From: Trichoplax sp. H2
Taxonomy: Eukaryota > Placozoa > Uniplacotomia > Trichoplacea
Direction of reading: 5' to 3'
DNA: 64,000 nt
Assembly: GCA_003344405.1 (NCBI GenBank)
Contig: NOWV01000004.1
Coordinates: 744,001 to 808,000, forward strand
In this document: piece after piece, positions 52,832 to 64,000 of the stretch
Numbering within the stretch: the stretch's first letter is position 1
How the letters are laid out: each line of letters opens with the position of its first letter
Notes under the pieces: generated by a model
Told to the model about the DNA's origin: nothing
The model's input: the letters and a program-made list of their open reading frames with translations, nothing else
Databases searched by the model: none
Translations under genes and position numbers: made by a program

Positions 52832-55526
52832 ATGAAACGATTTCTGATCCACGATATTTATAAGAAGCCTGTAGTTATACGAAAAAGTCTATTTTGTGCT
52901 AATTCAGTATGTGTAAGCATTCCTCGTGTAAGAGGCTATTTAATCAATGCAAGACAATTCACATCGAATGAACGCCGAGATGATGGTAGCAATGTCTCGT
53001 ATTGTATGAATTTAGTAAGGTAATGCGATAAGCTTTATAATAAATTTATTTTAAGTTTTAGTAAAATAAAATTGAAGTGTGTTAATTGCAATGTTATACG
53101 GATTTGATAGAAATCTTACTTACTGTATGATGTACTGTTTCTCAGTATAAAGTAGCCTTTTAGAAATACAGTTTTTTCGGGATTTACAAAGTCTTTAAGA
53201 ACGGTCGTAGTAGTGATCAGTTTAGAAGAGCGTCTTTCCTCGTTGATTCTTTATATCTTCAGGTTGAGAGTAACTAACTGTAAATTAATTTAAGATCACA
53301 GAATAATGCTTTATTGCGCTTAGTACGTAGATACTGCACATGTAGTCTGCATATTTGTACTCTAGAGGAAGAACTGATTGCATAGCCAGAAAATGAGAAT
53401 TAATAAGATACCGAAACCTGTTGGACAATGTAGAGGATACGCTAACATGTTATGCAGTTAATGTTGCTACGGAGGCTTGTTAATTTTATTTTATTTTAAT
53501 AAAATGAAATATACCATTATTCTCCTTATATCTTATTAATCAATCTCTAGGAAACATGACTTCGAAAATTACCTAACAACCTTACTATTGCCTAAGGATT
53601 CTAGGAATAGCGTCTTCGCTATCAGAGCGTTTAACTTGGAAACCATTAAGGTAAGCAAAAGAGTAGCTTTCGTTCTGATTTACTTCAATGGCAGTTAATG
53701 ATTCATTAATAAACTTTAGAGTTATGAGAGTTGTAAGTTTAGTGATAATGTGTTAATATGCGATATTATAATATCTTTTAGAATATCATTATATTTGTAC
53801 AAGTTGTAGATGCATACTAGAAATCTTTCGTCAACGTTAGCTACGTTATTTCTATTCGCTATTACCCATAATACAGTATAATTAATTCATGCAGTAGTGA
53901 TTTTGTGATAGACTGTACCGAATAAAATTAATTACTTACTTTTTTTATAGATTAAAGATATCATTTCACAGCCTGGAACTGGAGAAATGCGAATAAAATT
54001 TTGGGCTAGTGCGATTGAATCGATATATAAGGTATAGACGATATCAACGAACAAGAGGTCCGATGTCATGCATTTACTTATTTGTCACGAAATCGAATAA
54101 ATAAAATAAATAGTGCACTCACATTGTACCACTTTTGACAGAATGAGCCACCACAGCACCCAATAGCTATGGAGCTAATGAAGGTTAGTGAATTTGTGAA
54201 GTTGCTACATTTCTGCTTGTGCGTTTTAGCGTCAAGTATTTATTTGACATTCACTATTGGATTGTATACATTTCTAAATGACATAAGAGAATTTTTTTAA
54301 TTTAATTTTTTATGTTCAATTGATTCTAATGTTAGGTTCATGCCTTTGATTTGTAGGCTAAGGATAAAAATCACTTATCAAAGATGTGGTTCAACCGGTT
54401 GGTTAAGGAGAGGGTAATCGTAAAGATACCATATTATTGTTATATGCAATCATAGCAACACTTATAAACTTATCTCAATATCATTTAATGTAATTTCAGA
54501 AAAGGCGTTTAGATGATTCACCATATCGTAATTTGGAAGAGTTAGAAGCTTATTGTGAAAATACTGTCTCCTCTATACTGTATTTAATTCTTGAATCTCT
54601 AGGTTAGATGTAGTAACCATGACGTATTTTCAGTATGTAACAGCTGTTAATGAATAGATAGACTGTATACTGATCTATTACCTTTGTGTTCATATCCACG
54701 TCTGGCAGGAAGAGATAGTTGTACAAGTTACTCTGATACATTGTTAGAAACAGATATTGTAAATATATTCGATTTCTCTCTTTCACATATAGGTATTCGT
54801 TGTTCCCATTCAGATCATGCAGCGAGTCATATCGGAAAAGCGTATGGAATAGTTATCTTATTGCGCGCTGTTCCTTTCCATGCAAAGAAGGGAAAAGTTT
54901 ACTTACCAAGTGATATTTTGATTAAGGTAGATATTATTTGTACCTGTTAACGCTCTTAAATAGTGCTGTGCAAAATAATATTGTTAATCATTTCTATTAC
55001 TTGTCGAATTCTATCAGCATGGAGTATCTCATGAGGACATCATTCGGGGCAGAAGTAGTCAGCCAGTAAAGGACGCTATATATGAAATAGCAAGTCTATC
55101 TAACGCCCACCTTGAGATAGTAAGGATTTATTTATATGCTCAGTTGATATGCTGTAGTGTGCGTATTTTAGTGCAAAAGTTTCGAGAGCATTCTGCAGCA
55201 TATATTTAGAAAATACGAGTAGTGAAAAATTGTTCTCATTTCAGGCGAGATCGATTAAAAAAGACGTATCCAGGAAGGCCGTGGCAGGTTTTTTATGTTC
55301 GGTTAGAAAACATTAAAGGACATACGCGTAGAGATAATTATTAATCAAAATTGTAGATCTAAAAAATTTAATACAGTATCATCTATGGTATCTTTAGGTT
55401 ATATGCCAAAAGTATCTACGAGATTTGCAATTTGTGGATTTTGACGTATTTCATCCTAATCTGCAAGAAAGAGCCCCACTACTTCCAGTTCAACTTCTCA
55501 TTCAACGGCTCAGAGGTGTTTATTAG
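52832..55526 (+). CDS. NDUFAF6: NADH dehydrogenase complex I assembly factor 6
   Basis: Ten exons join in phase to 330 residues (human 333): 52832-53019, 53551-53650, 53951-54031, 54142-54183, 54357-54413, 54500-54602, 54793-54926, 55018-55119, 55245-55301, 55398-55526. It matches the squalene/phytoene-synthase-like NDUFAF6 family: [86 protein letters not shown] and [20 protein letters not shown]. The protein acts in mitochondria in early complex I assembly (ND1 module). The first exon carries a basic, Ser-rich N-terminus ([20 protein letters not shown]) that fits a mitochondrial targeting peptide. The start is the first ATG in that exon. Confidence 0.95.
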
Positions 55527-56767
55527 TAAAGGATGTTTGATTTGCTGATACTAACATGATATTGTATTCCATGTTATGCATATCTGCTAGAGTTGAAATG
55601 GTGCCAATAATGAATAATATACCTATTTGAGGCCAAGGCATTCACATTGAATTTTTGTATATATGATAGCTCAGATATTTAAAGCATAACTATAGAATTC
55701 GTATTTTTAGGAAGCTTTACTAGAAGATAGTTTTATCTTCAGTCAGATAGCTTTAAAAATTTACAGTCATGAAACATATCTGCCATATAATATTTCATTA
55801 ATTAAACACCGGCATATTTTATTTTAACGATTCGTCCATGAAATAAAGGCATCTGAACTCTTAACATTTCACAGAGTAATTTAGCTGGAAATCTGCGTTA
55901 GAAACTTTTTGATGTTAAATTATTAGACTGTGATTAACTTCTGATTATATGTACTACGATCAGCAAATAACTATATTCACTATTAAGACTCAAGAGCAGA
56001 GTCCTAAGTATTTAAAGTTACGAATTACACACAGAACACTGCTTGTATTATATGGTACTGGGCCTTGGCATAGTGTACGTATACTGGATCAACGTGACAG
56101 TAGTGCAGTACTAGTCAGCGAGTTACTATCGCTCGAAATTCGTTTATAAAATCACTCAGTATAGTAGCGACCGCCGAAGATGTACTTATAAGTTACTGAT
56201 AACAAAATCGTTTTCATCTAGGATAACGAAATTATTGTATACGTAAGCTGCGAAATTTATTGTTATTTAATAAAAATAAATTCAACTCGAACGGCACGTA
56301 GTCCCGTAACCCGATTTGCTACACTGCAATTATAAGATACTCTGAATTCAGCTTCCATTTATCAGCGACGACATTTAGATGCAGCTAGTAATCATCAAAA
56401 TGGCCAGTATTACAGTATTAGGATTATTGTTACAGTTTAGTATATTTTTTGAGTTTAAATTCGTAAATAATACAGTTCTTATCGCCGCATTTCAAATTAA
56501 ATTATAAAGCATTTGCGTAGTGACTACCAAAACCGATTAGGTAGTATTCCTTCTTGAGCGTTGATTAACTGTTGTAACATGAACACATGCATCGGCATTT
56601 ACATTTTTCACATTATACGTATAGCGGCGATGCTGTTATGATATTATCATGATTATATGTCAAAATCTATTATGATTGAAAAAAAATACCTTTAATTAGT
56701 ATACTAGTAAAACATTTTACGTTTGTAGTTAAATACTAGATAACACTCTGTACTTACTGGGGGATTG
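55527..56767. other. Convergent intergenic region, NDUFAF6/CDO1
   Basis: AT-rich spacer. A 66-codon plus-strand ORF at 55949-56149 looks like chance. No exon, RNA gene or GTAC array is visible. Confidence 0.55.
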
Positions 56768-59004
56768 CTATTTATCATGGCAGCTGTGAAAAACTACACA
56801 ACATTTCCTTTTATGTCCAGTTCTTTCGTCAAAGTTATAACACTCCCCAAATGGTGGGCAATATAGATGAAGCGACACCGCATGTTTACTATGGCTCTCA
56901 TTTTCCATACGATGTAAACCCATCGAGTCTAAACAATTGTCGTGGTAATATAAATTTTTAAAACGCATAAGTATCATGCACTGTATGCCATACTGCAAAC
57001 TGTTAAAATAGCTAATTCGATTAAGTGTCATCGGGTATATCTAGAGAACTCAGGTGCGCTTGCAACTTAGAAAGCTAAAGAAATCCACAAGAAGGCATCA
57101 TAATATTTAGTTATAAACAAGCTATTCGCTATAAATTCGTTACCTACCGTTAATGTAGGCAACTTGGTCCTTCTTATATATATTAACATCTTTAACTGTC
57201 ATGGGTTGTTCTATTTCTCCCTCAGGCCATTCTAGCATAACTTCTTTCAAGCCTCCATCCAACATTTTCACGAAACAGTGGCTATTTGCATGATCATGAA
57301 TACCACTGGCAAGGATTAAATAGGATATTTATAAATAGTTGCAATATGCTACTGCTAATACAGTAGTGATTTTACATTGTTATCGGCAGTAATAAGATCG
57401 ATCTGAGTGGTGTTAATTGATTATAATTATCATATAAAAAGTTGATTCTGAAGAGTACACAATTTATTATAATCATAACTATGTACGCTACTCTGCTGCT
57501 TTGTAATATTTCTGAGAAATAATTTCCGTTTGTGATAGTTCGCGTACCTTACTTGCGCATTTTGCTTTACATCACTATCACTTGGAATAATCATACACTG
57601 CGTACTCAAAAACAATATGGCAGGGTATCTACTGCTTGACTATAGAGTTTAGGGGTTTTCATGGAATTACTTTTTAATATCGAGACTTTGGTAGTTCTAA
57701 AGTCGACGACAACCTTCCACATTGGTTACACACACATTAGAGTAATTTTTTGGTTGATAATTCCTTTCAGCTTTGATTTTTCTTTTTTATAGTATAAAAA
57801 GGATTTCTTTTACATAGAACTTGTTCGATAAAGAACCATCTATAACATCTTTTAAATCGGGAGACTACATAAATGGCTATCGCTAAAGTTGATGAGCTAA
57901 CCGACTATGTGTAAATATATCGTGGCATCATCACGACTAACTTCGCTGGAGCTGAATTACTTTGTTTACTCTAGAGCAGGTACAGTCCGTAATCAGGACG
58001 ACTCAAAAATCGGGATTATATCATGTAGCAACTACAGTATTTATAGTTATGATAACTATTGTGAATATAGAATATTTAAAACAAATTATAGAATTAAAAA
58101 TGAAGTAACATATCTCGATCTTACCTCCCTTGGCCTTCACCCCAACATAACATCATAAGATTGTATTTTCCGTTGCCTCTATCAACCAGATTTCTTGTGT
58201 ATCTATAATGAAATGTAAGATCTACGTTAATCAGGAAGATTTGCACCCTCTTATTTTTACAATAACGTACGAAGAGACCGCGGACTGGTGATATATGAAA
58301 TATACTGCACTATCGGCCGTTAAGCACGTAATAAGCTTTTATAGTACTAAAGCGAATAAAAAAAAAATCAATCATAAAACTTACTTCACTGTATAACATT
58401 ACTAATTTAGTATAGTGCGCTCTTGTATATTATAGAAGCTACTGTCCGTACGCGTAGTACTACAAAGCAGTAAATTAGAATTCACTGGCTATAAACATAC
58501 GCATACAGTAAAGTGTAGCAGAACCATACGTACTGTACTGTACTATACTGTAAATCAAGCAACCTATCGCTTAAAAAACAGTGGTGGTCTAAAGTTGTAA
58601 CACTTAAAAATGAAGACTAGCTCAGTGATAACGATTGTTGAGATTCTCATTTTATCGATACAATATTCTCTCAGTTCAGTTAATATTAATACAAAAAGAA
58701 TAGCTAATTCTATAGATTTTTTGGATGTTTTCGATTCTTGTTTTGAAATATTACTCAAGATATGTGTAACTTGTGTTGATAGTGCTGGCACGGACACACG
58801 ATAAAGTAGCACAGTAAAATTATCATTCGTTAAAAATACTAGCCTGTAAGGATCGAACTTTGTAAATTTCATCCAATCTTCGGGGTTGGATTTGTAAGAT
58901 CCTAATAATTTTATTACTTGATCAACATCTACTTGATCCTCATCAAAAATACGTCTTAATTGCTGTATTAAACCGTCAAGATCTGTGGCAAAATCTTCTC
59001 CCAT
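56768..59004 (-). CDS. CDO1: Cysteine dioxygenase type 1
   Basis: Four exons join in phase to 185 residues (human 200): 59004-58844, 58202-58125, 57305-57148, 56928-56768. The iron-binding three-His site of this cupin is intact: His83 and His85 in [10 protein letters not shown] and His138 in GLHRMEN. Cys90 (NSHC) and Tyr155 (LHLYCPPF), which form the Cys-Tyr cross-link in the mammalian enzyme, are both present. The enzyme oxidises cysteine to cysteine sulfinate with O2 in the cytosol, the first step towards taurine and sulfate. Exon 1 joins exon 2 through a GC-AG intron (TACAG|GCTAGT); the frame works only with this junction. I take ATG at 59004; an upstream in-frame TTG is not a plausible start. 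Head-to-head with HSBP1. Confidence 0.95.
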
Positions 59005-59070
59005 TGCGCTGTCAAGTGTCAAGTAACTGTGTCGAAATAAAGTTTATTATTGCGTGTTTCCCTTTTTGCA

Positions 59071-59600
59071 GTACTGTACAGACAGTACAGTACAATACAG
59101 TACAGTACAATACAGTACAATACAATACAGTACTGTACTGTACTGTACAATACTGTACTGTACGTACAGTACTGTACTGTACGGAATACTGGTTATGCGT
59201 GTTTACCTTTGTACTGTACTGTACGTGCACTGTAAGTTTGGTTATTGCGTGTTTCCCTTTTTACAGTACGGTTGGCGACACCCCTACCGATAACCGGTAC
59301 CGCTACCATAGAAGTAAGAAGAAGAACCAGAGTCCGTGGCACGTGACTTTACGCTATCATAGTGCTTTTAAAGCTTTTCGACGGTACAGTACTGTACACT
59401 GTACAGTACAGTACAATTAATTTAAATTTTAAGATTTAGTAAGATTTACAGTACATGTACTGTACGACAATCTGCAGTACTGTACAGTACAGTACAGTAC
59501 AGTACAGTACATACAGTACTGTACGCTACTCAAAGTTTTCACGCACAAACGCACACTGTACAGTACAGTACTGTACAGTGCAGTATTGTACGATACGCAC
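59071..59600. repeat. (GTACW)n array between CDO1 and HSBP1
   Basis: One of the densest blocks, for example TACAGTACTGTACAGACAGT and long CAGTACAGTACAGTACAGTA runs near 59477-59510, with a unique island at about 59240-59380. It fills most of the 726 bp between the divergent start codons at 59004 and 59731. All ORFs crossing it are repeat translations. Confidence 0.92.
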
Positions 59601-59730
59601 GCGTACAGGAAGCTCATTTAAATAAATACTGTAAATCTGCACTAGCGTCCTTTGCACTTAAAATACAGTTGCTGTTGCTGTAGCACCCGTAGACGAAAAC
59701 TTAGCGTCCTTTTGAGTATTACACGAAAAG

Positions 59731-61262
59731 ATGTCAGAAGCAACGAATTGGAATGATGAGAATCCAAGAAATATCAAAGAGTTAACAGGCTTCGTACCAA
59801 AAGTTTCAAATCGCATTAATATTGTAATGCTGTATAGTACTGTATTTCTTATGTAGTCACTGAGATATTTGCGCACGTTTGTTACGTTTCCTGTACATAT
59901 TCGTATGCTGATAAAAATATCCTGTTCTGGTATATAGTAAGCATACATTAACAGGCGGTTTACTGGACACAGTTAACTAGCGCGGAAATACCTTACAGTA
60001 GTTACTTAGTAACAAAGATATTAACTGATAAATAATTATAATAAAATAATTTACAGAAATAGTTGTAACTAGCATCAGTGCTAGTAAACTCACCGTTAAT
60101 CGGCTACATTTTCTATCTAGAAATACACTATACAGTATATGGTCACGGCAAAATGTATAAATATATAACTATATACCACTTAAACTGATAAATATTACAG
60201 AGATTTTAAAGTTATTTCATTTTGTTTGGCTAAAATATAAATTAATTAACACTAGTAATAATACGGTAAATAAAGAATTATCATAGATAGTACAGTCAGT
60301 GTATGCATGCATTTTAAATTAAAATTAAAAATTTAATTTAATGTATAAAGACGCTCAGATCACATTTATGAAATTTAAGTTTTATTTAAGGCTCTAACTG
60401 TATTTTACTGTAGACATAGTTGCAAAGTGACTATTCTGCACTACGTGACATTTTAACCAGCAAGAAATGCTTTCTATTCCACAATAGTAATTCCTTGATG
60501 AAATCTGCTATCATAATACGATTTTTAAAAAGTTATCTATACGTATATCGGTATTTTACTCAATGTTTAAATGACAAGCCACATCTGCATTTCTTTTCAT
60601 TTTCTTCAATTTTTCAGATTGAAGGTCTATTACGACAAATGGTAGGTTCCTGAATCACTAGCACTTACATTCGATACTATTTCGTTAAGATAATTATGCA
60701 GAATCATGATTTGTTTCGTATTTTGTAGAATATAATTTTAGCAGTCATGTCATATCTGAATTCTTGAAGTACAGTACTTGTTTAGGTTTTATGCGTATTT
60801 CTTATTATGGAATAGAAGTATTCTGTGCATCTATGACGAACTTTATTAAATGTGATAGAAATTTTAGTTAACTACGTGTATATTTTATGACTTATATTAA
60901 ACTTCATCAGCAAGATAAATTTCAAAATGTATCGGACCAGATTATTCAAAGAAATATCCTTTCATAGCATAATCTGTAACTAAATTAATGCTTATGGCTA
61001 GTAGCTAATTAAGTTGCGAAATCTATTGTATTCTGATATTTACTAAATGATAGATGTAATTATGATCTAGTTTCCGTGATTGATTCAGTTGATGATAGTG
61101 TAAGGTATTTTAATTTCAATTAAGATTCAGCACTTATTGTGACGTTATAACTTTAACTAAGCATCACTTGATGAAATGGGCAACCGGATAGATGAACTGG
61201 AAAAGAATATAGGTGATTTAATTACCCAGTCTGGTGCAGAAGTTGACCTTCCAGAGAAGTGA
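59731..61262 (+). CDS. HSBP1: Heat shock factor-binding protein 1
   Basis: Four exons join in phase to 74 residues (human 76): 59731-59793, 60618-60641, 60911-60953, 61168-61262. The reading [48 protein letters not shown] follows human HSBP1 closely. It is a small, all-helical trimeric coiled coil that binds the HSF1 trimerisation region and damps the heat-shock response; it is also reported at centrosomes, where it helps WASH complex assembly. The third intron is non-canonical: it begins ATATCCTTT and ends AC, the hallmark of AT-AC introns removed by the U12 spliceosome, with CTTTAACT as a branch-site match 11 nt before the exon. Only this junction keeps the frame. Tail-to-tail with DHODH. 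Confidence 0.93.
60954..61167 (+). other. U12-type AT-AC intron of HSBP1
   Basis: The 5' splice site is ATATCCTTT, a 9/9 match to the AT-AC U12 consensus. The 3' end is CATCAC, and CTTTAACT at 61151-61158 fits the U12 branch motif with 11 nt from branch A to the exon. No GT donor near the exon end would keep the frame, because an in-frame TAG follows at once. Confidence 0.9.
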
Positions 61263-61857
61263 ATGGATAATTTTCAATGCTGTAGTGGATCAAATAGAAA
61301 ACACTGGAAATTCTTTATAAGTTATTGTATAAGTAAACCAATTTCTTCAGAAATTGCGATTATCGCTTCAGTACGTATTTTAACTTAATCTCAGTCTTGC
61401 TATTTTACGTTGTACTGAATAAATTATATTCGATGGATCTAGGCATATGCAGCAAGTACCTCTATCTATATTTTGCTCTATTACATCAAAGTAGACAGTG
61501 TAATAGAATAAGCTGTTAATTGATGGTGATAATTACTAGTTCAGTACGGTATTCACTAAAATAGAGTGTAAAGACATCGGCTCCTGGGCCAATTTTTTGT
61601 AAACTGTACGTGATATTGAAATTAGCTTAAAACCCTTAAATTACGTACTGTGATGAAAATTTACAATAAATACGTAAAACTTTTTCATAACTGCTACTCG
61701 TTAAGAATACCAATTTAACAAAATCGATAGAATGTTGAACGTTTGAGATTGCAATAGAATTTCATTAACTTTTAAAGGAACGTATTTCCATAATTCTACT
61801 ATGAACTTAATAAAAAAACAGTTTTATTCAATATTATTCATATTATTTTTCTATTTT
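61263..61857. other. Convergent intergenic region, HSBP1/DHODH
   Basis: About 0.6 kb between two 3' ends; AT-rich, with no exon or GTAC array seen. Confidence 0.6.
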
Positions 61858-63554
61858 CTATTGTCTTCTATGGTCGATGCCAACTGCTTCTTCTACGGAT
61901 TTAAATCCGTCTTGCCTAAGAGTATGTGACAGAGTATTAGTGTCTTAAAAGAAGTTAACTATAGTACGGCAAGAATAATTTCCAATTAATATCGAATAAA
62001 CCTTAACAGTGTAACGAGATCAGCCTTAATTTTCTGTATAATAGATGGTCCATTATATGTTAGAGCTGTTAATACTTGTATTAACGATGCTCCGGCACGA
62101 ATTTTCTCGTAAGCGTCTTCACCAGATTGTACTCCGCCAACACCAATTATGGGTATTTTGCCTGTCAAAATATAGTTCAGTGAGCTGTAAGAAACATAGA
62201 GGCAAAATAAGTAGTTTCATCAATAAGGACAGGTTGCATACCCTCTGTTAAACGATACATATCATATATAGTTTTAGTAGCCATCTCTCGAAGTGGAGGG
62301 CCACTTAGGCCACCAGCTTCACTCTTGGAAACGCTGGTAAGGCAATTAGGTCTGCGTACAGTAGTATTACTAATAACTAAGCCATCTACATTTCTCTGTA
62401 AGAATAAAGAGCTACATGTAACTAAAGAGTAAGAGATATAATAATAGATACACTATTAGCGAAATACGAGCAATACCCTTTCTTTCAAAATGACATCAGC
62501 AATGTCTTTCTTATCCTGTACGGTAAGGTCTGGCGCGAGCTTAATTAATAAAGCTGGCTTGTTCTTTAGCTTTTCTCTTTCAATAGATATCTTATTAATA
62601 AAATTAGTATTTCTTTAATAAAATCTAATAGCATACGAGTATGTAAAAAGTTCATTTATTTTGGTAGTGTACGGTGAACCTAGGCAAGTATTAATTAAAC
62701 ATACAATATTCTTAAGATGCGGTATCATGATATGGTATTTATTATAGATAGAGCTACGGAACATTTGATAACTGACGTACAGGATTGTATATGAATGTCT
62801 GAGTTTATTAGTAACCTGCGTAATAATTGTTTGCAGTTCTTCCTTTTTTTGCAATGCTCTCAGCCCAGGTGTATTTGGAGAAGATACATTAATAACTAGA
62901 TAATCTGCATATTTTCCAATAGCTTGAATACCCTTGACATAATCTTCGACGGCACTATCTGAGAGTTTATTTTTACCCAAATTTATACCAACAATTCCTG
63001 AACTTTTCCCTAATTTAAGATAAACGACGGGAAAACAGATTTCAGTAATGATCTAATCGTCTGAAAACTCAGAAAATGTTGGTAAATGCGATCGCACGAA
63101 TTCTCACGACCTCTATTTTTATGCCACTTTTCAAGTTTTTGCGCGACGATTTCATGTCCATCGCTATTGAAACCATATCTGCAGTAAAGAAATCCTTCGA
63201 TGTGAGAGTTGTTGCTATTAAATAACTTCTTAATCGCTCAGACCTCAGTAACTTAAGCTAATAATTAAATTAAATTAGTACATCGAAAAATATTGTCTTT
63301 TAAAGTATTCTTGCGTCTACTGAGCTAATCTTAAGCGTCTTTTATATCACAGACCTATTGATGATGGCTCGATCTTCTATTAATCTAAAAATACGTGGCT
63401 TAGGATTGCCAGCCTGAGGTAAAGGAGTTACACTTCCTATTTCTATAAACCCAAATCCCATCTGCAGTAGGTCGTTGATTGCTTCAGCATGTTTATCAAA
63501 ACCTGCTGCTAACCCGATAGGGTTAGAAAATTTTTGTTTAAAAACTGTAGTCAC
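61858..63554 (-). CDS. DHODH: Dihydroorotate dehydrogenase (quinone), class 2, 5' end missing
   Basis: Seven exons join in phase to 311 residues: 63554-63355, 63178-63111, 62997-62816, 62590-62477, 62395-62242, 62161-62002, 61915-61858. They cover the FMN-binding barrel: [61 protein letters not shown] with the catalytic serine of class 2 enzymes, [41 protein letters not shown] and a C-terminal VGIDHRRQ. The enzyme oxidises dihydroorotate to orotate at the inner mitochondrial membrane, passing electrons to ubiquinone (pyrimidine synthesis). Human DHODH has about 80 further N-terminal residues (targeting peptide, membrane helix and quinone tunnel). I could not find these exons in the last 450 bp, so they probably lie beyond the window. 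The acceptor at 62590 is the least certain junction. Confidence 0.94.
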
Positions 63555-64000
63555 CTAAATGTCCGCGTATAAGTAATATTTGAATTAGTCTATGGACAAT
63601 TATTGTTCTCAAGGTTTGTTGATATATATGTAATCGTATCAACACAGTATGTACTGTACTGTACAATACCAGACTACAGGGTACTCTTTCGTATGGTATA
63701 ATTCTCATTATTAATTAATTACTGTAAGCATACGAAGTTTGTAGGTTGTAATAAATGTATAATAAATAATTATGTCTAATTATTTTAATTTCATGCATAT
63801 TCAATGATTTAAATTATATTTCTTCTAAATCTATTTAACTTACGGTGCGAACACATTAACTGCTGGTAAGCTATGACGTATAAACCTTATTGTAATAATA
63901 TTTAGTAGGCTCTTGCACTCGTTTATAGCTGACTACAAGTCTAAAACTTTTTTTGGGGGGGGGCATTAATAAAATTATGAATGACTTCGATTTTAAAGGG
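63555..64000. other. DHODH intron or 5' region with a short GTAC block
   Basis: It contains a short (GTACW)n piece at about 63645-63668. Near the right edge a T-run is followed directly by about ten Gs (63950-63963), unusual in this AT-rich scaffold. No DHODH N-terminal exon can be supported. Confidence 0.5.

Noticed and set aside
59005-59022. CDO1 start at an upstream TTG
   Set aside because: Animal genes start at ATG; the ATG at 59004 is in the right register.
59004-59420. 138-codon plus-strand ORF between CDO1 and HSBP1
   Set aside because: Starts antisense to CDO1 and runs through the array; no exon-like features.
63840-63935. Possible DHODH N-terminal exon on the minus strand
   Set aside because: A reading containing RFIRHSLPAVNVF vaguely resembles the family, but the connection to the exon at 63554 is missing and the match is too weak.

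Overview
This is an AT-rich animal (metazoan) nuclear scaffold, not a prokaryotic one. Genes are split into many short exons by introns mostly of 60-400 bp. Joining exons by hand at GT-AG borders restores 14 protein-coding genes. Their reading phases agree across nearly every junction, and 12 of the 14 match named animal families. The gene set (MON2, POGLUT1, ATXN7, MTMR14, CCDC77, IQSEC, SENP8, eIF6, CFAP418, NDUFAF6, CDO1, HSBP1, DHODH), the low GC content, the ancestral-looking intron density and the presence of minor-spliceosome introns suggest an early-branching animal. A placozoan such as Trichoplax is my best guess, but this is inference. A run of 20 Ns at 12068-12087 shows a draft assembly.

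Layout from left to right: MON2 (-, 5' part only, 1-2709); POGLUT1 (+, 3428-6052); ATXN7-like (-, 8560-11256); MTMR14 (+, 12833-18547); an EF-hand protein resembling EFCAB12 (+, 20562-22899); an unrecognised coiled-coil protein (-, 24452-27741); CCDC77 (-, 29674-32096); IQSEC/BRAG ARF-GEF (+, 33050-39029); SENP8 (-, 41589-43720); eIF6 (+, 44225-47017); CFAP418 (-, 48228-52294); NDUFAF6 (+, 52832-55526); CDO1 (-, 56768-59004); HSBP1 (+, 59731-61262); DHODH (-, 61858-63554, lacking its N-terminal exon or exons). None of these genes forms an operon. They are housekeeping, signalling, chromatin, ciliary and metabolic genes packed mostly in alternating head-to-head and tail-to-tail order.

The most striking signal is a simple repeat of the form (GTACW)n, in which the 4-bp palindrome GTAC recurs every 5 bp and W is A or T. 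A long block of it lies between the two start codons of each of the six head-to-head gene pairs: MON2/POGLUT1, ATXN7/MTMR14, CCDC77/IQSEC, SENP8/eIF6, CFAP418/NDUFAF6 and CDO1/HSBP1. Convergent intergenic regions have only stray short pieces. Many apparent ORFs in these blocks, with peptides rich in Tyr-Cys-Thr-Val-Gln, are artefacts of the repeat.

Other notable points: a perfect AT-AC U12-type intron in HSBP1; a U12-like 5' splice site in POGLUT1; a GC-AG intron in CDO1; a 20-nt microexon in MTMR14; an apparent 0.8-kb duplication across the N gap that looks like two unmerged alleles of the ATXN7/MTMR14 promoter; and a CFAP418-NDUFAF6 neighbourhood that recalls human 8q22.
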